Positions 1 through 8,692 of a stretch of DNA of 29,081 nt are shown here, one piece after another. The position numbers and the translations under genes are program-made. Below the pieces are notes generated by a model. That model did not search any database, was not told the DNA's origin, and was given only the letters and a program-made list of their open reading frames with translations. Each line of letters begins with the position of its first letter. Positions within the stretch are counted from its first letter, which is position 1. Origin of the DNA: a virus; the IMG/VR virus record IMGVR_UViG_3300017697_002808, positions 1-29,081 of that record. One strand, 5' to 3'.

Positions 1-1661
1 AATGTCCATGAAACTCCATCTACGTCATCTTTTGCCTCTAAATCAGCACATCCTGCAACAGGACAGAAATTGTTAGAGCTAGCGAAAAGAAGTTGATCCT
101 CTGGCTGTCTGCTCTCCATGTCAATAGTATCGTAACGTACTCCTGCAAGAATACTGAGACCATTGTTCCATACAAAATCTCCCATTACAGCAAACCCTAA
201 GTTTGTGTACTCACCGATATAATACTCGGTGTAATCATCATCAATTTGAGTGGCTAGAACTCGCTTTGACAAGGCTGTATTTTGTGGCTGTGACAAGTCA
301 CGTCGCCCAAAATATTCATTAGTGTAGTCATCTCCATGCTCGAAGTCAGTATGACGAATCGAAGGAGAAACTTGAACAGAAGCTGACATGCTATCAAAGT
401 CATATGTCTTTGACAGTATCACCTTATTCTCAACTACCCAACTTTCATGAAATTGCGAGAAACCATACGCATTTTCATTCAAGTTGTCATAAGACTCATA
501 GAACAACTGGTTCTTGATCTCCCAGTCATTATCCAGTGCTACAATTACATCGAAATATAACGTAGTAACTGTATTTTCTAGTAAGTCTTCTGGGTCTACT
601 AAAACTTGGTTTCCTTTTAGCTTAGTAAGCCCAGGATTTATTAGTGCAAGTGCAGACGTATCGCCTACAAACACTTCTAAATCCGCCAGAGTCTCTACAG
701 ACCCCGGAGTGAGTGCTCCACCAGCAGCCCCGCTTAAGAAATCAAACCTAAAAGGATTGAAATTCGTAAAACCACTGCCATCAGTATCGTACTCTTGGTG
801 AGATACTTTACCATCTCCATTAACATCAAGAGAAGCCGGAGATCCTGTAATGTATGTCCCATTATCAATTAAGTCTTGGGTGATTCGGTTCCACCCTGCT
901 ACTTGGTTACCCGAATAGTCATGATACATACCTCCAAACTGCAAGCGAACTCTATCTGTAATATCCATATCAAAGGATGTTTGAAATAGATTTTGCCCCA
1001 CTCCAGAGTTGTCATAATAACTATCTGAGTCTTCTACTTCTGTGTAGACATAATACCCTAGATCCCTACCTAATATAGTAGCTGGTCCGCCTACTTCAGC
1101 AGTTAGAATACTCTTACCCCAACTACCTGTAGTATACGAAAAACTACCTTCTGGCATTTCAATAAATTGTCCAGTCTCTTCTATACGCGCCGACTTAGGA
1201 TTGAAGTTTAAGTAACCACCAATCTTAGAAGGGCCATATATAGGAGAAGCTGGGCCTCTTACTATATCTACTCTATCCGAAGCACCAATAGGTGTTGGAT
1301 AGTTTCCTGGATTGTCCAAACGACGCACACCTCTAAAGTATGTTTCGCCTGGAGTGCCTCGTACGTCTAAGCCGCCCGCAACTCCAAAAAATGATTGAGT
1401 AAAGCTGCCGGGGGCTAGTGCAACTAACTCATCGATATCTTGCATGTTAAAACGATCCATCATCTCTTCCGAGATAGTAGAAGCAGATCGTGGAGTCTCT
1501 AGTATGGACTTATTAAATCCAAATACAGACTTTACACTCTCACCTGGTAAACTACCGAGATCGCCTTTAACTACAATTTCTACCATTTCTTGTGCAGAAA
1601 CTTGGGAAATACTTCCTAGCAGTACTGCGCTTGCCATAAAACTTTTCACAAAGCGGTTCAT
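1..1661 (-). CDS. TonB-dependent outer-membrane receptor (partial, runs off the left edge)
   Basis: The frame is open from an ATG at 1661 to base 1 (about 553 codons), so the C-terminal barrel is missing. Residues 1-23 look like a Sec signal peptide ending V-S-A before Q24. A possible TonB box (EIVV, about 28-31) follows. Residues about 55-160 match a TonB plug: ETPRSAST near 55, a receptor-typical RG..YFRG stretch at about 101-111, and DRVDIVRGPASPIYGPSKIGG at about 129-149. The rest is barrel-like, with alternating and aromatic residues. An EF-hand-like loop (D279, N281, D283, E290) sits in the barrel part. In bacteria this family imports siderophores, haem, cobalamin or glycans. The start overlaps the stop of the 55-aa gene (TAATG) and has an AGGAGG-type SD, so it belongs to the phage nrd operon. 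The substrate is unknown; a role in superinfection exclusion is also possible. Confidence 0.93.
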   Translation of the reverse strand, partial: MNRFVKSFMASAVLLGSISQVSAQEMVEIVVKGDLGSLPGESVKSVFGFNKSILETPRSASTISEEMMDRFNMQDIDELVALAPGSFTQSFFGVAGGLDVRGTPGETYFRGVRRLDNPGNYPTPIGASDRVDIVRGPASPIYGPSKIGGYLNFNPKSARIEETGQFIEMPEGSFSYTTGSWGKSILTAEVGGPATILGRDLGYYVYTEVEDSDSYYDNSGVGQNLFQTSFDMDITDRVRLQFGGMYHDYSGNQVAGWNRITQDLIDNGTYITGSPASLDVNGDGKVSHQEYDTDGSGFTNFNPFRFDFLSGAAGGALTPGSVETLADLEVFVGDTSALALINPGLTKLKGNQVLVDPEDLLENTVTTLYFDVIVALDNDWEIKNQLFYESYDNLNENAYGFSQFHESWVVENKVILSKTYDFDSMSASVQVSPSIRHTDFEHGDDYTNEYFGRRDLSQPQNTALSKRVLATQIDDDYTEYYIGEYTNLGFAVMGDFVWNNGLSILAGVRYDTIDMESRQPEDQLLFASSNNFCPVAGCADLEAKDDVDGVSWT

Positions 1662-1828
1662 TATTGTGTCGCCTCCTCCTGCGATACTTGCGGCTGCATT
1701 TGTGGAGCCGCTTGATTTTGAATAGAAGTTATAAGATTCATACTTACCTTAGCAGGTAGTTCCGCCAAGCCTTGTATGATAGTATTAGTCTCTTCTATAG
1801 TTAATTGTAAATCTATTTTGTCGTTCAT
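1661..1828 (-). CDS. Small conserved-looking phage protein, 55 aa
   Basis: This 55-residue ORF begins MNDKIDLQLTIEETNTI and ends in a Gln-rich tail. It has an acidic/amphipathic N-terminal part containing LTIEETN and GLAELPAK, and no membrane segment or cysteine. Its ATG overlaps the nrdB stop (ATGA, 1825-1828) and its TAA overlaps the receptor ATG, so it is translationally coupled on both sides. The end of the gene carries the AGGAGGAGG that serves as SD for the receptor. From memory, similar short proteins with the pattern LTIEETN..L..L.ELPAK occur in many marine phages; I could not check this. Function unknown. Confidence 0.82.
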   Translation of the reverse strand: MNDKIDLQLTIEETNTIIQGLAELPAKVSMNLITSIQNQAAPQMQPQVSQEEATQ

Positions 1829-2784
1829 TTAAATATATCCTGCCAGTTCCCTGTAGTGCTTGCCCGAGAATACTCGGTAGCCCTGTTCTCAAAGAAATTA
1901 GTGTGCTCTACTCCGTTTAACATGTAGTCTAACCATGGTAAAGGATTCGCCTCACTTCCAAATATTTTCTTCAAACCCAGCCCTAATAACCTACGATCTG
2001 CAATGTAGCGAATGTACTCTTTTATTTCTTCTGCTGTTAGATCAGGTACTTCTGCACCCTCAAAACAGAGGTTAATAAAAGCATCCTCTAGCTCTACGGT
2101 GCGTTCTGCTGCACAGTAAATTTCATACTTTAGATCATCTGTCCATAGTTGTGGGTTTTCCTGTACAAAAGATCGGAATAAGTGTGACATGCCTTCGACG
2201 TGTAAAGTCTCATCTCGAACTGACCATGTTACAATTTGTCCCATACCTTTCATAAGGTTATGCCTTGGAAAGTTCAATAGAATAGCAAAACTACTAAACA
2301 GTTGAACTCCTTCGGTAAACCCTGAGTATATTGCCATTGTTTTAGCAATATCCATAGGAGTTTTCATACCGAAGTTACCAAGATACTCGTGTTTATCAAG
2401 CATTTCTTTATGCTCGAAAAACTTTTGGTACTCATCATCCCTAAAGCCTAATGTCTCTAGTAATAGTGAGTACGCTTCTTGATGCACCGCTTCCATAGCT
2501 GCAAAAGCGGAAAGCATCATTCTTACCTCAGGCTGCTTGAACGTAGGGAGGTAATGCTTTGCATACCCACAACATACATCTACGTCAGCCTGTGTAAAGA
2601 ATCTAAAAATCTGTCCTAATAATCTCTTATTAGCCGGAGACATCTTCTCCCGATAGTCTCGTAAATCATCTGCAAGGTTAACTTCATCAGGTAGCCAATG
2701 CATATGCTGTTGTTGTTTATAATACTCAAAAGCCCACGGATAATTGAAAGGCTTGTAATACTCTCGTTCTTCTAATAAATTCAT
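1825..2784 (-). CDS. nrdB: Ribonucleotide reductase class Ia, beta (radical-generating) subunit
   Basis: This 319-aa protein holds the di-iron/tyrosyl-radical site that starts NDP reduction by NrdA. The whole metal site is visible with the same spacing as E. coli NrdB: D67, E98, H101, E158, E192, H195, with radical tyrosine Y105 seven residues after E98. The C-terminal tail (NWQDIFK) is where the NrdA-docking peptide should be. At 319 aa it is somewhat shorter than E. coli NrdB (about 375 aa). The start has an AGAAGGAAA SD. It lies after nrdA and a small membrane gene in one operon and overlaps the next ORF by ATGA. It should be an active iron-dependent enzyme. Confidence 0.97.
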   Translation of the reverse strand: MNLLEEREYYKPFNYPWAFEYYKQQQHMHWLPDEVNLADDLRDYREKMSPANKRLLGQIFRFFTQADVDVCCGYAKHYLPTFKQPEVRMMLSAFAAMEAVHQEAYSLLLETLGFRDDEYQKFFEHKEMLDKHEYLGNFGMKTPMDIAKTMAIYSGFTEGVQLFSSFAILLNFPRHNLMKGMGQIVTWSVRDETLHVEGMSHLFRSFVQENPQLWTDDLKYEIYCAAERTVELEDAFINLCFEGAEVPDLTAEEIKEYIRYIADRRLLGLGLKKIFGSEANPLPWLDYMLNGVEHTNFFENRATEYSRASTTGNWQDIFK

Positions 2785-2794
2785 CTATTTCCTT

Positions 2795-2959
2795 CTACCA
2801 ATTATGTACTATGTTTGTCATAATAAAAAAACAAGTTATAAAATTAACTAAAACAATAATAGTTCTTAGTATAGCTACTATATTATCATGTTCTGCTGTC
2901 TTTTCATCTGAAAAACTACCAATAGTGTACTTCCAAATAGTCCATAGCTTAGCCTTCAC
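2795..2959 (-). CDS. Small single-pass membrane protein between nrdA and nrdB, 54 aa
   Basis: The GTG at 2957-2959 lies inside the last codons of nrdA and is preceded by AAGGA about 10 nt upstream. A longer version of the frame would run deep into nrdA, so the GTG is preferred. The protein starts VKAKLWTIWKYTIGSFSDEK, then has a hydrophobic helix (about residues 30-48, IVAILRTIIVLVNFITCFF) and a short tail ending HNW. It fills the whole nrdA-nrdB gap. I recall similar small proteins with a GSFSDEKT motif beside nrd genes in marine phages, but cannot verify it. Function unknown; a membrane anchor or regulator is only a guess. Confidence 0.75.
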   Translation of the reverse strand: MKAKLWTIWKYTIGSFSDEKTAEHDNIVAILRTIIVLVNFITCFFIMTNIVHNW

Positions 2960-4718
2960 AAGCCAAGCATCCTTCGTCGTCAATACTATCAAATATATAC
3001 TGTCGCAATACTTCGTCAGATACATTTTCTGCCCGTTTCATTGCTTCGCTTCTAAGATAGTATAGAGTCTTTACTTTCTTCTTCCAAGCCATCATGTGTA
3101 TAGCGTGTAACTCTTGCTTTGACACATTAGACGGAAAGAATATATTCAAAGACTGACTCTGGCATATCTCCTCTTGTCTATCTGCTGCCATCTCAATAAC
3201 CCATCTCTGGTCTATCTCAACCGCAGTTTTAAATACTTCTTTTTTCCATTCATCCAGAAAATCTAGATGCTGTACTGATCCACCGTTAGTAATGATACTT
3301 TTCCATACTTCATCAGTGTCTTGATCTATTTCTTGAAGCGCGTGTTCTAAGTACTCGTTCTTCAATAAAGAAGATCCCGATTTAGTCTTCTGTGTAAACG
3401 CGTTAGCCCTGTAAGGCTCAATGCTGGGAGAAGTATTACCACAAATAATACTACTGCTAGCGTTAGGAGCCACAGCCAACAAATGAGCATTCCTAACATT
3501 AGCGCTAGATCCATCAGGACAAGCGCCCCGCTCTTCAGCCAATTTTTCGGTTGCATCTTTTGCTTCTCCTTTAATATGCTTGAACATCTTAATGTTCCTG
3601 CTCTTTGCCATAGCACTCTCAAAGGGAATGTCGTGACGTTGTAAATAGGCATGAAAACCCATAGCACCTAGTCCTAGGCTTCTCTCTGCTTTTGCACTAT
3701 TTACTGCTTTCCAGAGTTCTGGAGGTGCTGTATCACAGAAGTAAGTTATCACATTATCTAGCATACGGATAAGATCAGGGATGAAGTCTTTATTGTTTTT
3801 CCACTCATCATACTCTTCTAAGTTTACACTTGATAGACAACATACTGCTGTACGCTCACTATTGGTTGCGAGTGTAATCTCGGAGCATAGGTTAGAGTGA
3901 TTAACTTTCAAGCCTAAGTCTTTCTGAAATTCTGGGAGAGCGTCTTGTACCGTGTCTTTAAACATGATATAAGGCTCGCCTGTTTCAACTCTGTTCTGGA
4001 TTAACTTCACCCATAACGTTTTAGCAGATACTCTCTTTGTAACTCTTCCTGAATGTGGGTCGATTAAGTCCCATGAATCGTCAAAACCTTCTATTCTGGT
4101 AGCTTGTTCTATGATATCCATAAATTTATCATCAATAATAATACCATGATGTAAATTAACAGATTTTCGGTTAACATCGCCGCCTGTAGGTTTACGAACA
4201 TCCAGAAACTCTTCGACTTCTGGATGAGATATGTCCAAATACGCTGCATAACTTCCACGTCTTGTTACTCCTTGAGAAAATGCTAACATTTCTGCGTCTA
4301 CTACCTTCATAAAAGGTATAACGCCTGTACTTTCTGACCCACTAGAGGTTTTTGAGCCTACTGAACGTATATCGCTCCAAGAGCCCCCAACGCCACCACC
4401 CACACTAGATAAGAAGGCATTCTCAGTGTAATGCCCGGTAAGTCCTTGTCTGCTGTCCTCAACATAATTAAGAAAGCAACTAATAGGCAGCCCACGGGAT
4501 GTTCCACCATTAGAAAGTATAGGAGTAGAAAACATGAACCAAAGTTTACTAGCATAATCGTATAGCCTCTGTGCGTGTGAGTCATCATCAGAAAACGCCT
4601 TAGCTGCTCGTGCAAATGCATCTTGGGGAGATGTTTCCCCGTTCACTAAGTATCTGTCTTCTAGTGTTTTAAGACTGAATTCAGACAGGTATTTGTCCCT
4701 GCTGTACATAATTTTCAT
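2949..4718 (-). CDS. nrdA: Ribonucleotide reductase class Ia, alpha (catalytic) subunit, no ATP-cone
   Basis: This 589-aa subunit reduces ribonucleoside diphosphates using the NrdB radical. Visible active-site features are C81 in GLPISC, the N-x-C-x-E triad N276/C278/E280 (NLCSE), C293/C294 as partner of the redox pair, a Tyr-Tyr radical relay pair in KTLYYLR near the C-terminus, and a C-terminal CLAC disulfide-exchange tail (C584, C587). E. coli NrdA is about 760 aa. Here the protein begins directly near the catalytic core and lacks the N-terminal ATP-cone, so dATP feedback through that domain should be absent. Its ATG overlaps the exonuclease stop (ATGA). Confidence 0.97.
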   Translation of the reverse strand: MKIMYSRDKYLSEFSLKTLEDRYLVNGETSPQDAFARAAKAFSDDDSHAQRLYDYASKLWFMFSTPILSNGGTSRGLPISCFLNYVEDSRQGLTGHYTENAFLSSVGGGVGGSWSDIRSVGSKTSSGSESTGVIPFMKVVDAEMLAFSQGVTRRGSYAAYLDISHPEVEEFLDVRKPTGGDVNRKSVNLHHGIIIDDKFMDIIEQATRIEGFDDSWDLIDPHSGRVTKRVSAKTLWVKLIQNRVETGEPYIMFKDTVQDALPEFQKDLGLKVNHSNLCSEITLATNSERTAVCCLSSVNLEEYDEWKNNKDFIPDLIRMLDNVITYFCDTAPPELWKAVNSAKAERSLGLGAMGFHAYLQRHDIPFESAMAKSRNIKMFKHIKGEAKDATEKLAEERGACPDGSSANVRNAHLLAVAPNASSSIICGNTSPSIEPYRANAFTQKTKSGSSLLKNEYLEHALQEIDQDTDEVWKSIITNGGSVQHLDFLDEWKKEVFKTAVEIDQRWVIEMAADRQEEICQSQSLNIFFPSNVSKQELHAIHMMAWKKKVKTLYYLRSEAMKRAENVSDEVLRQYIFDSIDDEGCLACEG

Positions 4719-5536
4719 ATAAAGTTATCCTTAATCTCGGCAATATTATGCTTACCAATAGCGTCATCACAATACGTTACCAGATCCATCAATTCATAGT
4801 TCTGGAGTATCTGTTCATAGTTCTCATTTAGAGATTCGATGTACTTGTACTTGCCAGGAATAGGAGCCGCGTCATAGATGCTAAATGCATCTCCATATTC
4901 TTTTATTAGAGTTAAAGCCCTCTTTGGGCCGATACCTGGGATTCCAGGAACGTTATCTCCTTTGTCTCCGGTAAGACACTTAAGAGATATAAACTCCTCT
5001 GGAGTAACCTCATAGTGGTCTGACCAGTTATCTATGGTCACTTCCTTACGATTTACATAAGAAAATCTACTAACGCCTTCTTGAATAAGTAAGTCCCAGT
5101 CCCTATCACTAGAGATTAACCATACATTATCCAGTCCGTAAGCATCTTTATTCTTTACTAAATGTGCTGCTATATCATCTGCTTCTACACCTGAAAACTG
5201 TAATACAGTCCATACTTCAGCGGATACTTCAAGTGTGCACTTGTATTCTTCAAAAAACTCTTCAAACGCAATTTTTTCTTCTTCCGTCTGAGTAGCGTAC
5301 TTTTCTTTTCTATTACCTTTGTAATCTTCCCTTATATTTTTTCTATAGTCAGACGAGCCTCCGTCTGCTGTAATTATTACTTTATCGCACTTGTAGGAGT
5401 CGGCCAAAGACTGAACTGTCTTCTGATACTCGTATCTAAAATCTGTTCTTCCTTGGTGCTTCCATCTAAACGCTAAGTTCAATGCGTCGACTACAAGTGT
5501 TCCTTTCCTTCTTTGATCGTTGAAACTAAGTGCCAT
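4715..5536 (-). CDS. 5'-3' exonuclease / flap endonuclease (T4 RNase H, T5 D15 family)
   Basis: This 273-aa nuclease should remove RNA primers and 5' flaps during lagging-strand synthesis. The PIN/FEN metal-ligand pattern is complete: D17 (VVDALN), D58 (TADGG), the VEADD cluster E118/D120/D121, and SSDRD with D144/D146. A helix-3-turn-helix DNA-binding motif follows (TGDKGDNVPGIPGIGPKRA). The PolA encoded at 12978-15248 lacks this domain, so this gene supplies the function in trans. It overlaps the nuclease gene upstream by 11 nt and nrdA downstream by 4 nt. Confidence 0.93.
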   Translation of the reverse strand: MALSFNDQRRKGTLVVDALNLAFRWKHQGRTDFRYEYQKTVQSLADSYKCDKVIITADGGSSDYRKNIREDYKGNRKEKYATQTEEEKIAFEEFFEEYKCTLEVSAEVWTVLQFSGVEADDIAAHLVKNKDAYGLDNVWLISSDRDWDLLIQEGVSRFSYVNRKEVTIDNWSDHYEVTPEEFISLKCLTGDKGDNVPGIPGIGPKRALTLIKEYGDAFSIYDAAPIPGKYKYIESLNENYEQILQNYELMDLVTYCDDAIGKHNIAEIKDNFI

Positions 5537-5969
5537 TTATAAATTTCACCTCTTCTTTATTTAACCACTCTTCTGCAAGAGAAACGTAGCAGTTTAAGTC
5601 ACTAACGTATATATAAGGTATACTTTCGGGTTTTACTTCTGTACCTACATATATCTTTGATCTATTATACTTAAAGAAGAGAAGAGGGGCTTGACCCCCT
5701 CCCTCTGCTTGTATAAGTAACTTTCTCCACCACTGGGTTAAATGATTAGTCTTCTTTTGTGTAAGTATTTTATCAGTGAGTGGTGACTCAGCGTAATTCT
5801 TTACTTCAATACAAAAGAAGTTTTTCTCATTTGGAACATACAAGTCTCCTTTTAGATATTCCAGTGCGCCTGACATTGGCACTCTTTCAAACTGTAGTCC
5901 TGTATACTCTCTTAATAAGTCTCTTACTAGATATTCTCCTCTAGCTCCCTTCGCTCTGCTATCAACCAT
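5526..5969 (-). CDS. PD-(D/E)XK nuclease, Hjc-like Holliday junction resolvase
   Basis: This 147-aa protein shows the archaeal Hjc-type layout. There is an early KGARGEYLVRDLL helix with E12, then VPMSGAL, and the PD-(D/E)XK signature G-D42-L...E55-V-K57 in FFCIEVKNY. The most likely job is resolving branched DNA made by phage recombination, which would replace T4 endonuclease VII. A different structure-specific or VRR-type nuclease of the same fold cannot be excluded. It starts 1 nt after the gp46-like stop with GGAG as SD, and overlaps the flap exonuclease start. Confidence 0.82.
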   Translation of the reverse strand: MVDSRAKGARGEYLVRDLLREYTGLQFERVPMSGALEYLKGDLYVPNEKNFFCIEVKNYAESPLTDKILTQKKTNHLTQWWRKLLIQAEGGGQAPLLFFKYNRSKIYVGTEVKPESIPYIYVSDLNCYVSLAEEWLNKEEVKFINGT

Positions 5970-5970
5970 T

Positions 5971-7764
5971 TTACTCCAATTTACTTATATTTTCTTCTTT
6001 CACTACTTCGATTTTATCGAGAAGTGGATGTGTCCATTCGTGAGATACTATATAAGTGTTCAAATCTTCGTTGATAAGAACTTCTATCAGCTTCTCTCTA
6101 CCTGTGTCATCTAATACTGCAATGACTTCATCTAAGAAAAGTATATTGAGTTTAGACTTAGATATGCTACTCATTAACTTACGAATAGCTATCAGGGTGG
6201 CAGTATTTACTCTTGCTAGCTCTCCTGAAGAAAGTGCGAGAATATCTACTATTTTACCGTTGTCTGTAACCTGCACATTTAACTTGTCATTAGATACTAC
6301 GAACTCGAGTGTAAACCTACCATCAGATAGCTCTGCAAGATAGGTATTCGCGAGTTCTTCCAACTCTTTTACAAGGTTTTCAATCTTGTACGCGAGCAAA
6401 CCATTGGTACTAAACGCTTTCTTCAGTATATCCAAATTGGACGCAAGATCCTGCTGTGTATTTAGCTTCTCTTGCATTTCTGAAAGTTGGTTTAGGAACT
6501 CTTCTGTTTGCTCCTGTATTACTTGGATTCTTGTGTTGTGCTTTGTTCTTCTTTCGTTTTCCTTTGCTGTGCTTCCCAACTGCTCTTTGCGTTGAAGTAG
6601 CTCAGCTCGTACTCTCTCCAACCTTTCTTCAAGCTTTGCTTTCTCCAAGAGATGCTTAGGGAGACTCTTGTCAATACTTCGATAAATTTCTTTCCAATCG
6701 TTTTCAAGGTTCTGAATACGAGTGAATTCGTTATTATCTCTTTTAATCTGTTTAATTCGTCTTTCAATTTCATAAATCTGCTTCTCCGATTCGAGCATCT
6801 TTCGAGACTCTGTGTCTACAAGAGACTGTTTAAAACTTGGATCAACTTCTTGTTCACAAGTAGGACACACATCTCCTAATTGTTCTAGTTTTGCTACGAG
6901 GCGTTTAGACCCCGCTGCGATTTGAGAATGGTTTCCCATCTCTGTTTGTAAGTCGTCATAGGACTGTCGTTGCGTTACTGGCGTATTTTGTACTTCCTGT
7001 AAATCAATTTGTTCCAGCATGTGAATCATTTGATTATTCTTAGAGATTTTTTTGTTTTTCTCCAAGATATTTTCAATTTCTTTCGTTAAAGTGTGGAACT
7101 CTTTCTCTTCTTCTTCCGTAGAAATTTCTAAATTTAACATAGGAAGTATATTGGTATCACTCAATTTGTTATCTGAGAGCCATTTTTCTATGGTACTAAC
7201 GGCGGATTGAACCCCCATCATTTCCTGCGTTATGTCTTTAGACTTCTCTTTGAACACCTCGAATAGGTTTACATACCCTTCAAGATGTAACAGATCAATC
7301 AAAAATTTCTTACGGTTTGTATCGGTCGCAGTTAAAAACTGTAGACTCGCATTAGTGCTTTGGTATACTAGCTGTGAGAAGGTTTTAAAGTCTACACCTA
7401 TAACATCTTGAATAGTCTTGTAGGTATTTGTAGCTGTATGGCTAGATATATCTTCACCATTCTTCTCCAACTTGACCTTTACCGTGGTTTTTCTATCTAT
7501 ACTCACTGTATAGGTATCTTCGTCCTTGGTAAAGGTTAGTTGTATATTATACCCATTACCGACGTATCGGTTAGGTATGTCTGCTTTCTTAATTCCTTTC
7601 GAATTTTTATTGTACAGAGCTTCTTCTATAATTAAAGGTATAGAAGACTTGCCAGTACCGTTTGTACCAATAATTTGAGTTACAGTGTTATCATCTAAAA
7701 CTAACGCGTTGTCGGAACCATAGCTAAAGCAATTATTCCAGTGTAGCTGTTTGAGAGTAATCAT
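5971..7764 (-). CDS. SbcC/Rad50-like recombination ATPase (T4 gp46-type)
   Basis: This 597-aa SMC-like ATPase partners SbcD/gp47 to process DNA ends for recombination-dependent replication. It has a Walker A at 33-40 (GTNGTGKS), long Glu/Lys-rich coiled-coil stretches at about 170-290 and 310-450, a zinc-hook CPTC (C300, C303) between them, the ABC signature LSSGE (511-515), and a Walker B ending D545-E546 followed by the D-loop. The size matches T4 gp46 (about 560 aa) and not bacterial SbcC (about 1050 aa). Its start lies inside the gp47-like gene (32-nt overlap), which suggests coupled synthesis of the two subunits. Confidence 0.95.
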   Translation of the reverse strand: MITLKQLHWNNCFSYGSDNALVLDDNTVTQIIGTNGTGKSSIPLIIEEALYNKNSKGIKKADIPNRYVGNGYNIQLTFTKDEDTYTVSIDRKTTVKVKLEKNGEDISSHTATNTYKTIQDVIGVDFKTFSQLVYQSTNASLQFLTATDTNRKKFLIDLLHLEGYVNLFEVFKEKSKDITQEMMGVQSAVSTIEKWLSDNKLSDTNILPMLNLEISTEEEEKEFHTLTKEIENILEKNKKISKNNQMIHMLEQIDLQEVQNTPVTQRQSYDDLQTEMGNHSQIAAGSKRLVAKLEQLGDVCPTCEQEVDPSFKQSLVDTESRKMLESEKQIYEIERRIKQIKRDNNEFTRIQNLENDWKEIYRSIDKSLPKHLLEKAKLEERLERVRAELLQRKEQLGSTAKENERRTKHNTRIQVIQEQTEEFLNQLSEMQEKLNTQQDLASNLDILKKAFSTNGLLAYKIENLVKELEELANTYLAELSDGRFTLEFVVSNDKLNVQVTDNGKIVDILALSSGELARVNTATLIAIRKLMSSISKSKLNILFLDEVIAVLDDTGREKLIEVLINEDLNTYIVSHEWTHPLLDKIEVVKEENISKLE

Positions 7765-8692
7765 TGTAAGTCCCTATAATGCTTGATATTTTGTCTTGTG
7801 GAAGTTCTAATATATAAGTAAAGTATTCTGCTAACTCTTCTTCTATGCTCATTTCTTTACTAAGAAGAAGCGTGGCTTCTGTACTCCGCTTAACTACTTT
7901 CTTATCGAGTAGTTCTGAGTTTTTAACTTTAGATAAATCTTGTATATCTCCTTCCAGTTCATATATTGTGTGATGATATGTACTAGGTATCATCTCTGCT
8001 GGATCTTGTACTGTTTTTCTCAGTAGCTGTGGCAGATCAAATCTGTCCCACATCCATGACCAGTCTTTGTCATTTATTAGTAGATAACCTGTCTCGACTA
8101 TGTTTCTATGAAACGAAGTTGTCATAGGGCTACCTGGGTATACAATGTTTTGTTGTGTATTACTATGTGCATGTAAGTCACCCGCAAATACTACTGGAAA
8201 GTCCTCAAGTCTTGCTAGGTCAACTTCAGGCTTTACATGTGGAGGAATCTCTCCTCGTACATGAGTAAACAGAGGCCACTCAGTATTGAAGGCTTCTATA
8301 CTATTCTTTCTGTGTAAGTCTGCGTAAGGCAGAACATTAAACCCTCTGTCTTTGTCCACATAGGATAAGTCTGCAATATGAATGAAAGGATTAATATCCC
8401 TGCTCACTTGCTTTAGCTGACTAAAAAAGGTTTTGTTCTTCTTTGTGGCTTCGTGATTCCCATCATAAATTAGAGTAGGTATTCCTACTTGCCTTATGAA
8501 TGTGAAGTACAACTCCAACTCTTCCATAGTTGGAAGACGATCAAAGAGATCGCCCCCAATTATGTGCATACTACACTCGTTTTCTATTTCATGAATTTGG
8601 TTAAAGAAGGCTTCATACCTTTTCTTTGCCCAGTCAACTGGGACATTTTTCTGTCCCAGCTTTAAGTGCCAGTCTGCTGTGAATAAAATCAC
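7733..8692 (-). CDS. SbcD/Mre11-like nuclease (T4 gp47-type)
   Basis: This 319-aa metallophosphoesterase is the nuclease of the gp46/gp47 complex. The motifs are in order: D7-x-H9 (TADWHL), GGD48LFDR, GN79H80E, and a late GDLHAH (D172, H174, H176). The start is GTG at 8692 and overlaps the SSB stop as GTGA. The 3' end overlaps the ATPase gene by 32 nt. The length is close to T4 gp47 (339 aa). Confidence 0.95.
   Translation of the reverse strand: MILFTADWHLKLGQKNVPVDWAKKRYEAFFNQIHEIENECSMHIIGGDLFDRLPTMEELELYFTFIRQVGIPTLIYDGNHEATKKNKTFFSQLKQVSRDINPFIHIADLSYVDKDRGFNVLPYADLHRKNSIEAFNTEWPLFTHVRGEIPPHVKPEVDLARLEDFPVVFAGDLHAHSNTQQNIVYPGSPMTTSFHRNIVETGYLLINDKDWSWMWDRFDLPQLLRKTVQDPAEMIPSTYHHTIYELEGDIQDLSKVKNSELLDKKVVKRSTEATLLLSKEMSIEEELAEYFTYILELPQDKISSIIGTYNDYSQTATLE

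Noticed and set aside
514-1725. Plus-strand frames over the receptor
   Set aside because: They lie on the opposite strand of a clearly coding TonB receptor and show no protein family features.
2811-3065. Plus-strand 84-codon frame
   Set aside because: It lies antisense to the nrdA end and the 54-aa membrane gene, with no SD and no recognisable sequence.
6056-6879. Several frames inside the gp46-like gene
   Set aside because: They are shadows of the coiled-coil coding region; low-complexity codons open other frames.
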